Assembly: GCA_016206685.1 (NCBI GenBank)
Contig: JACQRB010000004.1
Span: 1-29,972, forward strand
DNA: 29,972 bases
Direction of reading: 5' to 3'
Origin: Candidatus Omnitrophota bacterium
Lineage (GTDB): Bacteria > Omnitrophota > Gorgyraeia > Aquiviventales > Aquiviventaceae
How positions within the stretch are numbered: the first letter of the stretch is position 1; each line of letters starts with the position of its first letter. The notes under the pieces were generated by a model that made no database searches, was not told where the DNA came from, and worked only from the letters and a program-made list of their open reading frames with translations. A program made the position numbers and the translations under genes. Of this stretch, positions 13,418 through 21,482 are shown piece by piece.

Positions 13418-15219
13418 GCGGCACTTCCCTCCTCCTTGCGCGTTCCCATCGGCTCTCGCATCAGGTGCTGCAACTTCATCAAGAGGCGTCGGACCTCATC
13501 GTCCCGTCCGAGCTCTTGCGCCACGCGAAGCTGGTCTTGCATCTGTTCCTGTTGGTGCGCTCGCGCCCGACGGCGAAGCCGCTCCAGGCACTTGCGGAAG
13601 GCCTCCTCCTTGGCGGGTTCGCGTTGCGCGACCGGCACCAATTCCGCCACCAGCCGCGCGCGCTCCCCTTCTTGGAGTCGCGAGATGAGCTGCGCCGGGC
13701 CCAGGTGCGGGGACACGGCCCGCAGTTCGTTCAAGGCCATCAGCAGGCCCCGGAGCCGGCCGTCCTTGAGTTGCTCCAGGAGCTCCCATTCCTTGACGAT
13801 GCTCTCAAAACGCGAGGGCTCATCGAGCAGCAACGCGCCGAAGAGACGCTCCACGGCGTCGGCTTCTGCCGGTCGCTGCAGCCCCCCGCGGGCAGCCGAT
13901 TCCTGGCGGGCGGTGTTGGGAGCCTGGCGCTGGAGGCGCGCGTGGGTTTTCTCCAGTTCCTCCAGGACCGCGCGCTCATCGAGGTGCAGCCGCTGCGCCA
14001 ACAACCGGACGTATTCGCGCCGGCGCATCGCGTCGGGCACCCGAGCCACCGTCGCGAGCGCCCCTTGGGCGGCCCGCACTTTTTGATCCGGATCCGACAA
14101 GCTGTGGTGCCGGGCGGCGCAGGCTAACAAGAACTCCACGACGTTGAGCGCCTTGTCCAGCAGGCCGTCGAACGCCTTCAGGCCATAGGCGCGCACGAAC
14201 TCATCCGGATCAACGCCGGAAGGCAGTTGGGCCACGCTGACCTGGAACCCCGCTTCCACCAGGACGTCCATCCCGCGCAGCGCGGCCGTTTCTCCGGCCG
14301 CATCGGCGTCAAACGCCAGAATCACCTGATCGGTGTATCGGGCGAGCAACTTCGCCTGCTCAGGGGTGAAGGCCGTGCCTGAGGGGGAGACGACATGCGT
14401 GATCCCCGCCTGCCACAACACCACGCAATCAAAATAGCCTTCCACGACGACGGCGAGTTTCCGTTTCACGATCGCGTCCTTGGCTTGCCAGAGCCCATAC
14501 AGCTGTCGGCCCTTCGTATAGAGAGGCGTTTCAGGGCTGTTCAGGTACTTCGGCTCCTGCCCCTGGAGGCTGCGCCCCCCAAACCCCACGACCCGCCCGC
14601 GCGCATCGATGATCGGAAACGCCAGGCGCTCACGAAACCGATCCACGAGCCCGCGGGATGAGCGCAGGGTCAGGCCCGCGTGCTCCAGCGCGTCAAGCGC
14701 GATCTTGGCGCGCTTGGCCGCCTGCAGCAGGTCGGCGCCGCCTCCAGGCGCATACCCGAGCCGGAACGCCTGCCGCGTCCGTTCGCTCACGCCTCGGCCA
14801 CGCAGATACTCGCGCGCGGCCCGCCCACGCGTGGGATGCGCCAGCATGCGCTCGTAGTAATGAGCGGCCTTCTCCATCAGCTCAACGAGCTGCTGGGCCT
14901 TCCCGTTCGAGGCGGCGCCGGTCGGCTCCGGCACCGTCACCCCAACCTGTTGGGCAAGCTGCCGGACCGCCTCTGGAAACGTCAAGCGGTCCTGCTGCAT
15001 GAGAAACGTGAAGACGTTGCCCCCGACGCCGCAGCCGAAACAATGAAAAATCTGTTTGTCCGTGTTGATATGAAACGAGGGGGTGCGCTCTTTGTGAAAC
15101 GGGCAGAGCGCCTTGAAATGCCGGCCCGCCCGCTTGAGCGGCACGTACTGGCCGATGACCTGGGCGATATCCACGCGCGCCTGGATGTCGTCTAAGAGCG
15201 TTTCAGGAAGGAGCGGCAT
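13405..15219 (-). CDS. dnaG: DNA primase
   Basis: A 604-residue primase. The CHC2 zinc-binding domain has C39, H42, C60 and C63 (CPFHKERTPSF...FHCFGCGVGG). The catalytic core follows with FPIIDARGRVVGFGGR and GQEPKYLNSPETPLY. The Toprim domain has VVVEGYFDCVV with its Glu and FDADAAGETA with its Asp pair. The C-terminal third is helical and would bind the replicative helicase. It makes RNA primers for replication. It lies 3 bases after cvpA and overlaps rpoD by 13 bases, a dnaG-rpoD pairing like the classic macromolecular-synthesis operon but with cvpA in the place of rpsU. Confidence 0.96.
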   Translation of the reverse strand: MPLLPETLLDDIQARVDIAQVIGQYVPLKRAGRHFKALCPFHKERTPSFHINTDKQIFHCFGCGVGGNVFTFLMQQDRLTFPEAVRQLAQQVGVTVPEPTGAASNGKAQQLVELMEKAAHYYERMLAHPTRGRAAREYLRGRGVSERTRQAFRLGYAPGGGADLLQAAKRAKIALDALEHAGLTLRSSRGLVDRFRERLAFPIIDARGRVVGFGGRSLQGQEPKYLNSPETPLYTKGRQLYGLWQAKDAIVKRKLAVVVEGYFDCVVLWQAGITHVVSPSGTAFTPEQAKLLARYTDQVILAFDADAAGETAALRGMDVLVEAGFQVSVAQLPSGVDPDEFVRAYGLKAFDGLLDKALNVVEFLLACAARHHSLSDPDQKVRAAQGALATVARVPDAMRRREYVRLLAQRLHLDERAVLEELEKTHARLQRQAPNTARQESAARGGLQRPAEADAVERLFGALLLDEPSRFESIVKEWELLEQLKDGRLRGLLMALNELRAVSPHLGPAQLISRLQEGERARLVAELVPVAQREPAKEEAFRKCLERLRRRARAHQQEQMQDQLRVAQELGRDDEVRRLLMKLQHLMREPMGTRKEEGSAAWVR

Positions 15220-15222
15220 CGC

Positions 15223-15801
15223 TTACCGACGTGGCGAGAGGGTCGGAATGAGCGGACCTTCACTCCGTGATCCGACGGTCCAACTGACGAGCTGCGCGAG
15301 GGTCGTGCGGCTCACCGCGAGCAGGGGCGGGCTCAACACGGAGCGCTCCTGGATGCTGCGGGCAACATACGCCCCCCCGGTCGCCAAGAACACGAGTAAG
15401 GCGAGTCCCGCCCACCACAACCCGCGCACGCCGCCTACGAGCAACCCGAGTCCTTGCACGCTCCATGCCAACCGGTTCCCGGTGACGCTCTTGGCCAGCG
15501 CGCGCACGCCAAACTGCACAAAGACCGCCAAGCCCAGCGCCAGCAGAGCCAGAAAGCTGCCAAAATCGAGTAGGGCGGGGCCGACCACGGTCACCCACGA
15601 TGCGAGCGCTCGACTCACGGAACCGTGGAAGACGCACGCAAAAATCGTCGCGCCGACTATCCCAACCAGGTGGAGGAGCTCAACCAAGACTCCCCTCCCG
15701 AATCCTGTGTAACAGGTTCTCAGAAGAAGAGTTACAAGAATAAGATCAACCCAGTTGGGCCACGTCGTCGGCGTCGAAACCTCTGTTAGGAGCTCGTCCA
15801 C
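15223..15801 (-). CDS. cvpA: CvpA family membrane protein
   Basis: About 192 residues with roughly four membrane segments. The first segment carries the family pattern (NWVDLILVTLLL...GFGRGVLVELLHLVG), compared with the usual W-D-x6-L...G-x2-RG-x4-L. The family is tied to colicin V secretion in E. coli and to bile/stress tolerance elsewhere; molecular function is unknown. The only standard start in frame before the conserved part is GTG at 15801, which lies one base after the -10 hexamer and so upstream of the expected transcription start. The true start is therefore uncertain and may be a non-standard codon nearer residue 16. It is first in the cvpA-dnaG-rpoD run. Confidence 0.75.
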   Translation of the reverse strand: MDELLTEVSTPTTWPNWVDLILVTLLLRTCYTGFGRGVLVELLHLVGIVGATIFACVFHGSVSRALASWVTVVGPALLDFGSFLALLALGLAVFVQFGVRALAKSVTGNRLAWSVQGLGLLVGGVRGLWWAGLALLVFLATGGAYVARSIQERSVLSPPLLAVSRTTLAQLVSWTVGSRSEGPLIPTLSPRR

Positions 15802-15802
15802 A

Positions 15803-15832
15803 AGTATACCATACGCCTTTCGAGAGCGTCAA
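15803..15832 (-). promoter_or_regulatory. promoter of cvpA-dnaG-rpoD with extended -10
   Basis: On the minus strand TTGACG (15832-15827) is followed after 18 bases by TATACT (15808-15803). TGG directly precedes the hexamer, giving an extended -10. Both hexamers are 5 of 6 to consensus. The start point is expected near 15796, just inside the annotated cvpA frame. Confidence 0.75.
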
Positions 15833-15846
15833 GGTAGCGCTACCTT
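15831..15846. promoter_or_regulatory. perfect 16-bp palindrome at the -35 box (possible operator)
   Basis: AAGGTAGCGCTACCTT is a perfect palindrome. It overlaps the upstream edge of the -35 hexamer of the cvpA-dnaG-rpoD promoter by two bases. Such placement suits a dimeric regulator; the regulator is not identifiable from this window. Confidence 0.5.
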
Positions 15847-15852
15847 AGACGG

Positions 15853-15934
15853 ACTGAAGAACCGAAGAACGAAAGAACTGAAGAACGGGCGACTGGCCGT
15901 GTTCTTCAGTTCTTCGGTTCTTAAGTTCTTTGGT
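15853..15934. repeat. hairpin made of four 8-base NNAAGAAC repeats in each arm
   Basis: The 5' arm (15853-15886) contains TGAAGAAC, CGAAGAAC, GAAAGAAC and TGAAGAAC in tandem. The 3' arm (15901-15934) is an inverted copy with units that read, on the opposite strand, CAAAGAAC, TTAAGAAC, CGAAGAAC and TGAAGAAC. The loop is 14 bases. It begins 3 bases beyond the stop of the 77-residue gene, so it lies at the 3' end of the pilMNOPQ run and just upstream of the cvpA promoter. It could act as a transcription end or 3' stabiliser; there is no long T run. Confidence 0.75.
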
Positions 15935-15937
15935 TGG

Positions 15938-16171
15938 TTACGAGTGGGTGGCGCGGACTTTGATGATACGAAGCTCCTCCATCATCTCATCCAATTTCCG
16001 GAGGATCGTCTGTTGGGTCGCGAGGACCTCATCAAGTTTTTTCTCAAGCGCCCGCGAATCGGACCTGGGTTCTCGCGTGCTCTGGGCGCTTGCCAGATGT
16101 TGCAGAGCGATCACGGCGGTGGCGAACAGCAACACCCCAATCACTGTTTGGATTCCTCGCAGGCGGGTCAT
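15938..16171 (-). CDS. small membrane-anchored coiled-coil protein (unrecognised)
   Basis: The product is 77 residues and I do not recognise a family. Residues about 8-30 form a hydrophobic signal or anchor segment (VIGVLLFATAVIAL) ending ASAQ, a plausible signal-peptidase site. Residues about 40-70 are a charged heptad-like helix (LEKKLDEVLATQQTILRKL...MMEELRIIK), suggesting a short coiled coil outside the cytoplasm. GGAGGG lies 9 bases before the ATG, and the gene starts 15 bases after pilQ, so it is surely co-expressed with the secretin. A role as a small partner of PilQ/PilP or an unrelated rider gene are both possible. A hairpin of repeated 8-mers follows the stop. Confidence 0.7.
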   Translation of the reverse strand: MTRLRGIQTVIGVLLFATAVIALQHLASAQSTREPRSDSRALEKKLDEVLATQQTILRKLDEMMEELRIIKVRATHS

Positions 16172-16186
16172 GGGGCAGTTCCCTCC

Positions 16187-17647
16187 TCAACTCGCCGGCT
16201 TGGCAGCAACCGCTGCGGGCGATGCGGCGTCGCGAATCAACCGGACCGTCAGGAAGATGAGCAAATCGAGCTGGTCTTGTCCCGAGGGGGTCTGCTCACG
16301 GCGGTTCGTGAACAGCCATCCCACCACCGGGATATCGCTCAAGATCGGGACACCGCTTTTCGTGACCCGCTCCGCTTGCCGTTTCAATCCGCCGATCGCC
16401 AGGGTCTCGCCGTCTTTGAGGCGGACCTGGGTCTCGGCTTTCTGCACGTCGAAATCCGGGAAGGTGATCCCGGAGGCAAACGTCCGGTCGGCCCCCACCG
16501 TCGTGATTTCCGGCTTCAACTCGACCACGATCTCGTCTTTCAAGTTCACGTACGGGGTGACCTTCAGGAGGATCCCCGTTGAGCGGGTTTGGAAGCCGGT
16601 CACGGTGGCGCGGCCGGTGGACGGGTCAATCTGGAAGTTGGGGATGTTCACATCCGTCCCGATCTGGATATTGGCCTGTTTGTTGTTCAGGGTGACGATG
16701 GTGGGATTGGAAAGCACTTTGGTGTCGACGCGTTGCTTGAGCATGTTCAAGGTCGTCGTGAGGGTGCCCAGGTCAATCGTGCCGAACGTGAACTGCCCGC
16801 CAACGCCTGGGACGCGCCCTTTCGTCAGCGCCGCGCCGGTGGTTGGCGAAAACGTGCCTGAGCGCGGGATGAAGGACGCCCCCACGTCACCAAACTCTGC
16901 CCCTTCAGGAAACGGAAAGGTGGTCGGGGCGATGGCGGTGTCAATGCTGAGACCGATGCTGTCGAACCAATCAATGCCGAGGTTTTCATCGCGACTCAGC
17001 CGGGTTTCCACAAATTTCGACTCGATGTGGATCTGCGGGGTTTGTCGGTCAAGACGTTCGACCACTTGCTTGAGTTGAAAGAGGGTGGAGGGGATATCGG
17101 AGACGATGACCGTGTTGGTGCGTTCGTCATACTTCACCTTGCCCCGATCCGTCAGCATCTCTTTGACAATGTCAACCACGTCCTTGGATTTGGCATAGCT
17201 CAACGGAAACACCTCGGTTGACACGGCCTCTTGCTCAACCGCCGCCAAGGTCATCACCCGGATCACGTCGGCCTTGCGCTCATAGGTCAAGGCATAGGTC
17301 CGCAGGATGATGTCCAAGGCCTGTTCCCAGGGGACGTGGGTGAGCTTGATGGTGATCAAGCCCTCCACATCCGGCCCGGCGACGATATCGACGCCACTCT
17401 TCAACGACAGCACGCGCAAGACTTGCCGAATATCGGCATCCTTAAAATCCACGCTGATGGTGCCGGCCTGTCCTCCCTCAGCTTCGACGGAGGGACCTTC
17501 GACCAGGGGGGCTTCTGCGATTTCCTCCTCAGCAGGAGACGGGGACGCGAGGGGGCCCGGTGGCGGTTGGTCCTCCGCCACCGCGATCGCCCCGCCGAGT
17601 AACGTTGCGATCACGATCCCGCTCCTCCACAGGCGCCACATCCTCAC
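16187..17647 (-). CDS. pilQ: type IV pilus secretin PilQ
   Basis: An outer-membrane secretin of about 486 residues. An N-terminal signal segment precedes an STN-type domain (ISVDFKDADIRQVLRVLSLKSG), followed by a secretin N1 domain (VFPLSYAKSKDVVDIVKEML, RTNTVIVSD) and the C-terminal secretin gate (VLSNPTIVTLNNKQANIQIG, VPILSDIPVVGWLF). It lacks the AMIN peptidoglycan-binding repeats of larger PilQs. A frame is open to an ATG at 17677, but a near-perfect AAGGAGGTGA stands 8 bases before the GTG at 17647 (and 14 before an ATG at 17641), so 17647 is preferred. It lies 22 bases after pilP. It forms the pore through which the pilus leaves the cell. Confidence 0.92.
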   Translation of the reverse strand: MRMWRLWRSGIVIATLLGGAIAVAEDQPPPGPLASPSPAEEEIAEAPLVEGPSVEAEGGQAGTISVDFKDADIRQVLRVLSLKSGVDIVAGPDVEGLITIKLTHVPWEQALDIILRTYALTYERKADVIRVMTLAAVEQEAVSTEVFPLSYAKSKDVVDIVKEMLTDRGKVKYDERTNTVIVSDIPSTLFQLKQVVERLDRQTPQIHIESKFVETRLSRDENLGIDWFDSIGLSIDTAIAPTTFPFPEGAEFGDVGASFIPRSGTFSPTTGAALTKGRVPGVGGQFTFGTIDLGTLTTTLNMLKQRVDTKVLSNPTIVTLNNKQANIQIGTDVNIPNFQIDPSTGRATVTGFQTRSTGILLKVTPYVNLKDEIVVELKPEITTVGADRTFASGITFPDFDVQKAETQVRLKDGETLAIGGLKRQAERVTKSGVPILSDIPVVGWLFTNRREQTPSGQDQLDLLIFLTVRLIRDAASPAAVAAKPAS

Positions 17648-17669
17648 GGCCCTCACCTCCTTGACCTGG

Positions 17670-18086
17670 TTATTCATGCGACGGATCCTGTTCGTCAGAC
17701 GACATGCGCAACACGACGGGCTTGCCCTCCCGGACGATCACCACCGCATCCTGACGGATTTCCATCACGTGATACTCCCCCACGACATCCCCCACCTTCA
17801 CTTCGGTGTCATTGATCAGCGCCAGGGAGTTTCCTCCTGGGTCCCAGAGGATGCCGGCCAACTGCAGGCCTGAGATGGAGGAGCCGGAGGAGAGGGCGCC
17901 TGCCGTCCCGACAAAGCGTCCTTCCCGCACGAGCGCCACAAACGGATCGCGTCTCCCTTTGGAGTCATAGGGTTGAGGCTCCGGGGGCGGTTGGGCCGCG
18001 GCGTTTCCACCGAGCAACCCTGCGACCCACCAGAGGCCGCCCAGGATGGCCCCGAGGCGTACCCCGCGACTCACCAGCTCGTTCAT
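17670..18086 (-). CDS. pilP: PilP-like pilus assembly lipoprotein/periplasmic protein
   Basis: A 138-residue protein with an N-terminal hydrophobic segment (LGAILGGLWWVAGLLGG) and then YDSKGRRDPFVALV, the typical PilP motif preceding its beta domain (LQLAGILWDPGGNSLALIND...VVGEYHVMEIRQDAVVI). PilP bridges PilN-PilO at the inner membrane to the secretin. No lipobox cysteine is visible, so it is probably anchored or secreted rather than lipidated. Its ATG overlaps the pilO stop (ATGA). Confidence 0.85.
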   Translation of the reverse strand: MNELVSRGVRLGAILGGLWWVAGLLGGNAAAQPPPEPQPYDSKGRRDPFVALVREGRFVGTAGALSSGSSISGLQLAGILWDPGGNSLALINDTEVKVGDVVGEYHVMEIRQDAVVIVREGKPVVLRMSSDEQDPSHE

Positions 18087-18694
18087 GATCCCCCCGCAGT
18101 GTCCGTCGGTCGCTGACTCAGGGCTGGTTTGAGCGCAGAAGACATCGCGTAGGCGAGCAACGTCAACTTCACCAGATGCCGTCGCAGCAGCTTGGGGTTT
18201 TCGCTGATCCGCAAGGTGCGCACTTGCATCGGCTGAGTCCCAAGCTCAACGCGGCTGAGGAAGGTTCCGAGTTGATGGAACCCGGCGAGAGCCTCAATCT
18301 GGATCGGGATTTCTTTATAGGCGTCTGGGCTGAGGGAGGCGGGAAAGGCGCGCTGGGGGGAGATGAGCTGGATCTTCACCCCGGTCTGCCCTGCCAGATC
18401 GGTGAGTTGCTCAATCATGGTTGGCAGCTCATCTTCCGTGAGAACCGTGGTGCGAAGGCGCGCCATGCGATCTTCCAACTGACGGCGCTGCTGCTGCAAC
18501 TGCGGCTCCTGGATCAACGCCTGTTCGATGTCTCGGAGTTGCTGCTTGGCAAGGCGCACCTGGGTTCGCACCTCGGCCCCCCTTCGCCAGAGGGGGCTGA
18601 GAATGTACCCATCATAGCCCCACACGAGCCCAACCGCAAGGAGACTCACTAACACCAGACGTCTGCGGTCCTGTGGAGGCAGCGGCGGGGTCAT
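18083..18694 (-). CDS. pilO: type IV pilus inner-membrane protein PilO
   Basis: The product is 203 residues: a cytoplasmic start, one membrane segment (about 11-30, LVLVSLLAVGLVWGYDGY), a coiled coil (about 40-80) and a ferredoxin-like periplasmic domain. Typical PilO words include LPTMIEQLTDLAGQTGVKI and YKEIPIQIEALAGFHQLGTF. It pairs with PilN to align the motor with the secretin. Four-base overlaps join it to pilN before and pilP after. Confidence 0.88.
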   Translation of the reverse strand: MTPPLPPQDRRRLVLVSLLAVGLVWGYDGYILSPLWRRGAEVRTQVRLAKQQLRDIEQALIQEPQLQQQRRQLEDRMARLRTTVLTEDELPTMIEQLTDLAGQTGVKIQLISPQRAFPASLSPDAYKEIPIQIEALAGFHQLGTFLSRVELGTQPMQVRTLRISENPKLLRRHLVKLTLLAYAMSSALKPALSQRPTDTAGGS

Positions 18695-19278
18695 GGTGTG
18701 GAGGCCGCTGGAGGGGGGATCAAGTCACAGATGAGGGCGAACTTCATGAGTTCGATCTCGCCTTCTTGGACGTTCTGGATGGACTCAATCTGGATGTCGC
18801 GGATGATGGGTGAGAAACTCTGGTCGGCTTTGAGAGTTTGGACCAAGCGGTTGACGGACGCCATGGCCTCGCCCCCCTGGCTGATCGCAGCGCCCTGGAA
18901 GGTCAATTTGCCCTGAGCGTCCAGCGCCAGGTCGCTGAACCAGACCCCCTCCGGGGTGAGATCCGAGAGGACATTGAGCCGCCGGGCCCAGTGGCTGCGT
19001 CGGCGATCGAGCTGTTCAAACACGCGCTCCTGCTCTCGGAGGGTCGCGATGACGGCTTTCACCTCGTCAATCGCCTGTTTCTTCGCAGCCAAGGCGTGGA
19101 TACGCGCCTGCAGACCTGCCAGGCGCAGGTGGCCAAGCCCGCCCAACGCGGCGAGCAACACCCCAACGCCGATGAGGAGGCCCGCGGCTCCAAGAGCTAA
19201 CGGGGAACGATGGAACTGACGGATCGAGGTGGCCGTGGGTTTGCGATAGCCTTCAGGGAGGAGATTAACGGTGATCAT
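18691..19278 (-). CDS. pilN: type IV pilus inner-membrane protein PilN
   Basis: A 195-residue protein starting MITVNLLPEGYRK; the short cytoplasmic xNLLP motif is the part that binds PilM. One membrane segment follows (about 28-50), then a coiled coil (about 55-90) and a periplasmic domain (VLSDLTPEGVWFSDLALDAQ...). It forms the alignment complex with PilO. It is joined to pilM and pilO by ATGA overlaps. Confidence 0.9.
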   Translation of the reverse strand: MITVNLLPEGYRKPTATSIRQFHRSPLALGAAGLLIGVGVLLAALGGLGHLRLAGLQARIHALAAKKQAIDEVKAVIATLREQERVFEQLDRRRSHWARRLNVLSDLTPEGVWFSDLALDAQGKLTFQGAAISQGGEAMASVNRLVQTLKADQSFSPIIRDIQIESIQNVQEGEIELMKFALICDLIPPPAASTP

Positions 19279-20324
19279 CCCGCGTCAGTCCGGAGGGCTA
19301 ACCCATACGCGACGGCCATATCGCTGGCCAGCCCCTCCCGAGGTTCCCAGGCCGTCAGGGGTTGCGCCAAATGTTGGCTCAACGCCTCCAGAAACCCTGG
19401 ACAACGCACCAGCCCTCCACTGAGGGCCACGCGGTCTGGTGGCGTCCCGAAATGATTCTCAAAGAAATCGAAGGACAACTGCAGGTCAGCCGCCAACGCT
19501 TCACAACCACTGCGCATGGCCTCGACGAGCTCAGGGGCAAGCGCGGAGGAGGCTTGCGCAAGGTGTGCCCTGATCGCGCTCTCCTGGCGTCCGAGGTGCT
19601 CGGCCATTTGTTTGACCAGGTGAGCGGCTCCCCAGGGGATATCCCGAACCAGGAAGGGTTGTCCGTCTTTGACGATGGCGAGGTTCGCCCACTGGGCCCC
19701 CAGGTTCGCCACAGCGTGCGTGCCGCTGCGCGCTTGCCCATCAGCCCGACGATCCATCCAGGCATTGACATTCGCGAGCGCATCCACGTCAATGACGCCA
19801 GGCTCCAATCCGCTCTGCCTGATCCATGCCACACGGCGCTCCAAGAAATCCCGGCGACAGGCCACGATCAGCACCTGGAGTTTCTGGCCATCCGTCGCTC
19901 CGAGGGCCACCCCATCCAGCACCACATCTTGGATCGTAAACGGCAAATAGCGCTGGGCTTCAAAGGGGAGGGCCTGGGCGAATTCCTGCGGCGCGAGCTT
20001 GGGCATCTCCACCACGCGCATGATGACCGATTGGCCGCTGACCGAGAGATTCACGGTTTTGAGCGGGACCCCAAGCGCCCCGACCGCCTGCTGGACGGCC
20101 GCTTGCACCGAGGCGTCCGTCATCTCGGTCAGGGGAACGTCCTGCTGGGCCAGTAGCGGGCGCATCCCCGATCCGATCCGCGGTCCGAGGGCGACCGCTT
20201 TGACCGAGGAGGAACCGATGTCAAGCCCGATCGTGGCTTTGGGGGCTTGCGGCTTCACCGTGGCGAGGTGTTTCAACAGTTGCCAACCGGACTGGACGAA
20301 CGGCGGCAGAGGCGCAAGGCGCAT
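19275..20324 (-). CDS. pilM: type IV pilus actin-like ATPase PilM
   Basis: A 349-residue actin-fold protein. The phosphate-1 motif is IGLDIGSSSVKAVALG (about 32-47), the central part has LPFEAQRYLPF and VIDVDALA, and the second phosphate region is VALSGGLVRCPG near the C-terminus. PilM sits in the cytoplasm and binds the PilN N-terminus. The ATG follows the stop of the upstream pilin-like gene directly (TGAATG), so the minor pilins and pilMNOPQ form one continuous unit. A longer than usual 30-residue N-terminal stretch precedes the first strand. Confidence 0.92.
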   Translation of the reverse strand: MRLAPLPPFVQSGWQLLKHLATVKPQAPKATIGLDIGSSSVKAVALGPRIGSGMRPLLAQQDVPLTEMTDASVQAAVQQAVGALGVPLKTVNLSVSGQSVIMRVVEMPKLAPQEFAQALPFEAQRYLPFTIQDVVLDGVALGATDGQKLQVLIVACRRDFLERRVAWIRQSGLEPGVIDVDALANVNAWMDRRADGQARSGTHAVANLGAQWANLAIVKDGQPFLVRDIPWGAAHLVKQMAEHLGRQESAIRAHLAQASSALAPELVEAMRSGCEALAADLQLSFDFFENHFGTPPDRVALSGGLVRCPGFLEALSQHLAQPLTAWEPREGLASDMAVAYGLALRTDAG

Positions 20325-20924
20325 TCAGCTCGGATTCCGAAGTCTCGCCTGGGTCCGCAACGTCCCCGTATCCATCGCCCCTGTTGGGAGGAGGCTGGAG
20401 GAGCGTTTCACCTGGAGCCGGAGGGTGACGGTCCGCGTGCTGCTGGCATAGTCCACCAGAAAAGTCTCCGCGTAGTTGGCCAGCACGCGGCAGGGCGAAA
20501 AATCTGTGATCGTCGTATCCGAGGCGGCCGACTCACAGCGCACGAGCTGGGTGCCATTGCGCAGCGCATGCACCCATCCACCGTTGGTGGTGTCGTTTCC
20601 CCAACAGGTGGCGTTGGGCGTACACCCGCTCACATTATACCCTCGGGAAATCTGGAAGTTCAGCCGCGTCGCTCCACCTGATGGGGTATCGCCGCCGGGA
20701 CTCGTCAACTCCGTATCGATGTTATTGGCCTTGTGCAACTCTGTGTTCATGGCACCCAGCGCTCGACGGGCCTCCTGTTGGACATGGACATAGGCCTCGC
20801 TCGACAAGGTCGAGCGATGACCACTGGTGAACAGCAGGGCAAGCGCCCCGGTGACGATCCCCAGCACGCCCACCACGATCAGCAACTCGATCAGGCTGAA
20901 TCCGGTCCAGGGCCTCTTCATCAT
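20325..20924 (-). CDS. PilW-like minor pilin (prepilin)
   Basis: A 199-residue prepilin. The cleavage site is WTG|FSLIELLIVVGVLGIV with Glu at +5, followed by the hydrophobic helix and a long globular part. ALLFTSGHRSTLSSEAYVHVQQEARRAL is cut here in two blocks of the PilW/GspJ type helix. Four cysteines occur in the globular part. It probably belongs to the tip or priming complex of the pilus. The start is ATG ATG at 20924/20921 without a clear ribosome site. It lies 34 bases after the PilV-like gene and abuts pilM. Confidence 0.82.
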   Translation of the reverse strand: MMKRPWTGFSLIELLIVVGVLGIVTGALALLFTSGHRSTLSSEAYVHVQQEARRALGAMNTELHKANNIDTELTSPGGDTPSGGATRLNFQISRGYNVSGCTPNATCWGNDTTNGGWVHALRNGTQLVRCESAASDTTITDFSPCRVLANYAETFLVDYASSTRTVTLRLQVKRSSSLLPTGAMDTGTLRTQARLRNPS

Positions 20925-20958
20925 ACAACAGGCAGGCCGGGTTTGGCAATCGGCCCGC

Positions 20959-21474
20959 TCATTTGCGACACGTCATCAGTGTGGAGAGCATCGCGGGGGA
21001 GTCAATGGCGGTGGTATCGCTGGCCATCACGAGGCTTTCATCCGCCGCCAAGGCGCTCCCATTCCAGGCGCATTCCCCGATGACTCGACCTCGATGACGC
21101 CAGCAGATGGCCACCGTGACCGTCAGGGGATCAGTCCCTGAGGTCGTGACCACGACCAGCTCATGGTTTGCTTGATTGGATTCGACGCTCTTGCCTCCCC
21201 CGCCGTTGGTGCCCGTGTCAGCCAGCCACGCATCCCAACTGGCAAATCCGGCAGGACCGGCACCACTCGGGGTGGCACAACTGGACCCTGAATTTTGTTG
21301 ACGGATCCGCTCCATCACCCTCGTGGCGTCATTCGAGGCCCAACTGAGATTGCGGGCATGCTCATTCAAGGCAAACTGGCTCACGGTCACGCCAAGCATC
21401 GCCACAATGCCGATCATCAACAACGTCGCGCCGATGAGCAGCTCCGGCAAGGTAAACCCGCTTGAGGGACGCAT
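20959..21474 (-). CDS. PilV-like minor pilin (prepilin)
   Basis: A 171-residue prepilin beginning MRPSSG|FTLPELLIGATLLMIG with a six-residue leader and Glu at +5. The Pro at +4 and the continuation IVAMLGVTVSQFAL resemble PilV/GspI. The globular part is Gly/Ser/Thr-rich with a few cysteines. A GTG at 21489 would overlap the preceding gene, but the ATG at 21474 gives the usual short leader. It lies 8 bases after the second pilin gene. Confidence 0.8.
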   Translation of the reverse strand: MRPSSGFTLPELLIGATLLMIGIVAMLGVTVSQFALNEHARNLSWASNDATRVMERIRQQNSGSSCATPSGAGPAGFASWDAWLADTGTNGGGGKSVESNQANHELVVVTTSGTDPLTVTVAICWRHRGRVIGECAWNGSALAADESLVMASDTTAIDSPAMLSTLMTCRK

Positions 21475-21482
21475 GTTTACGC

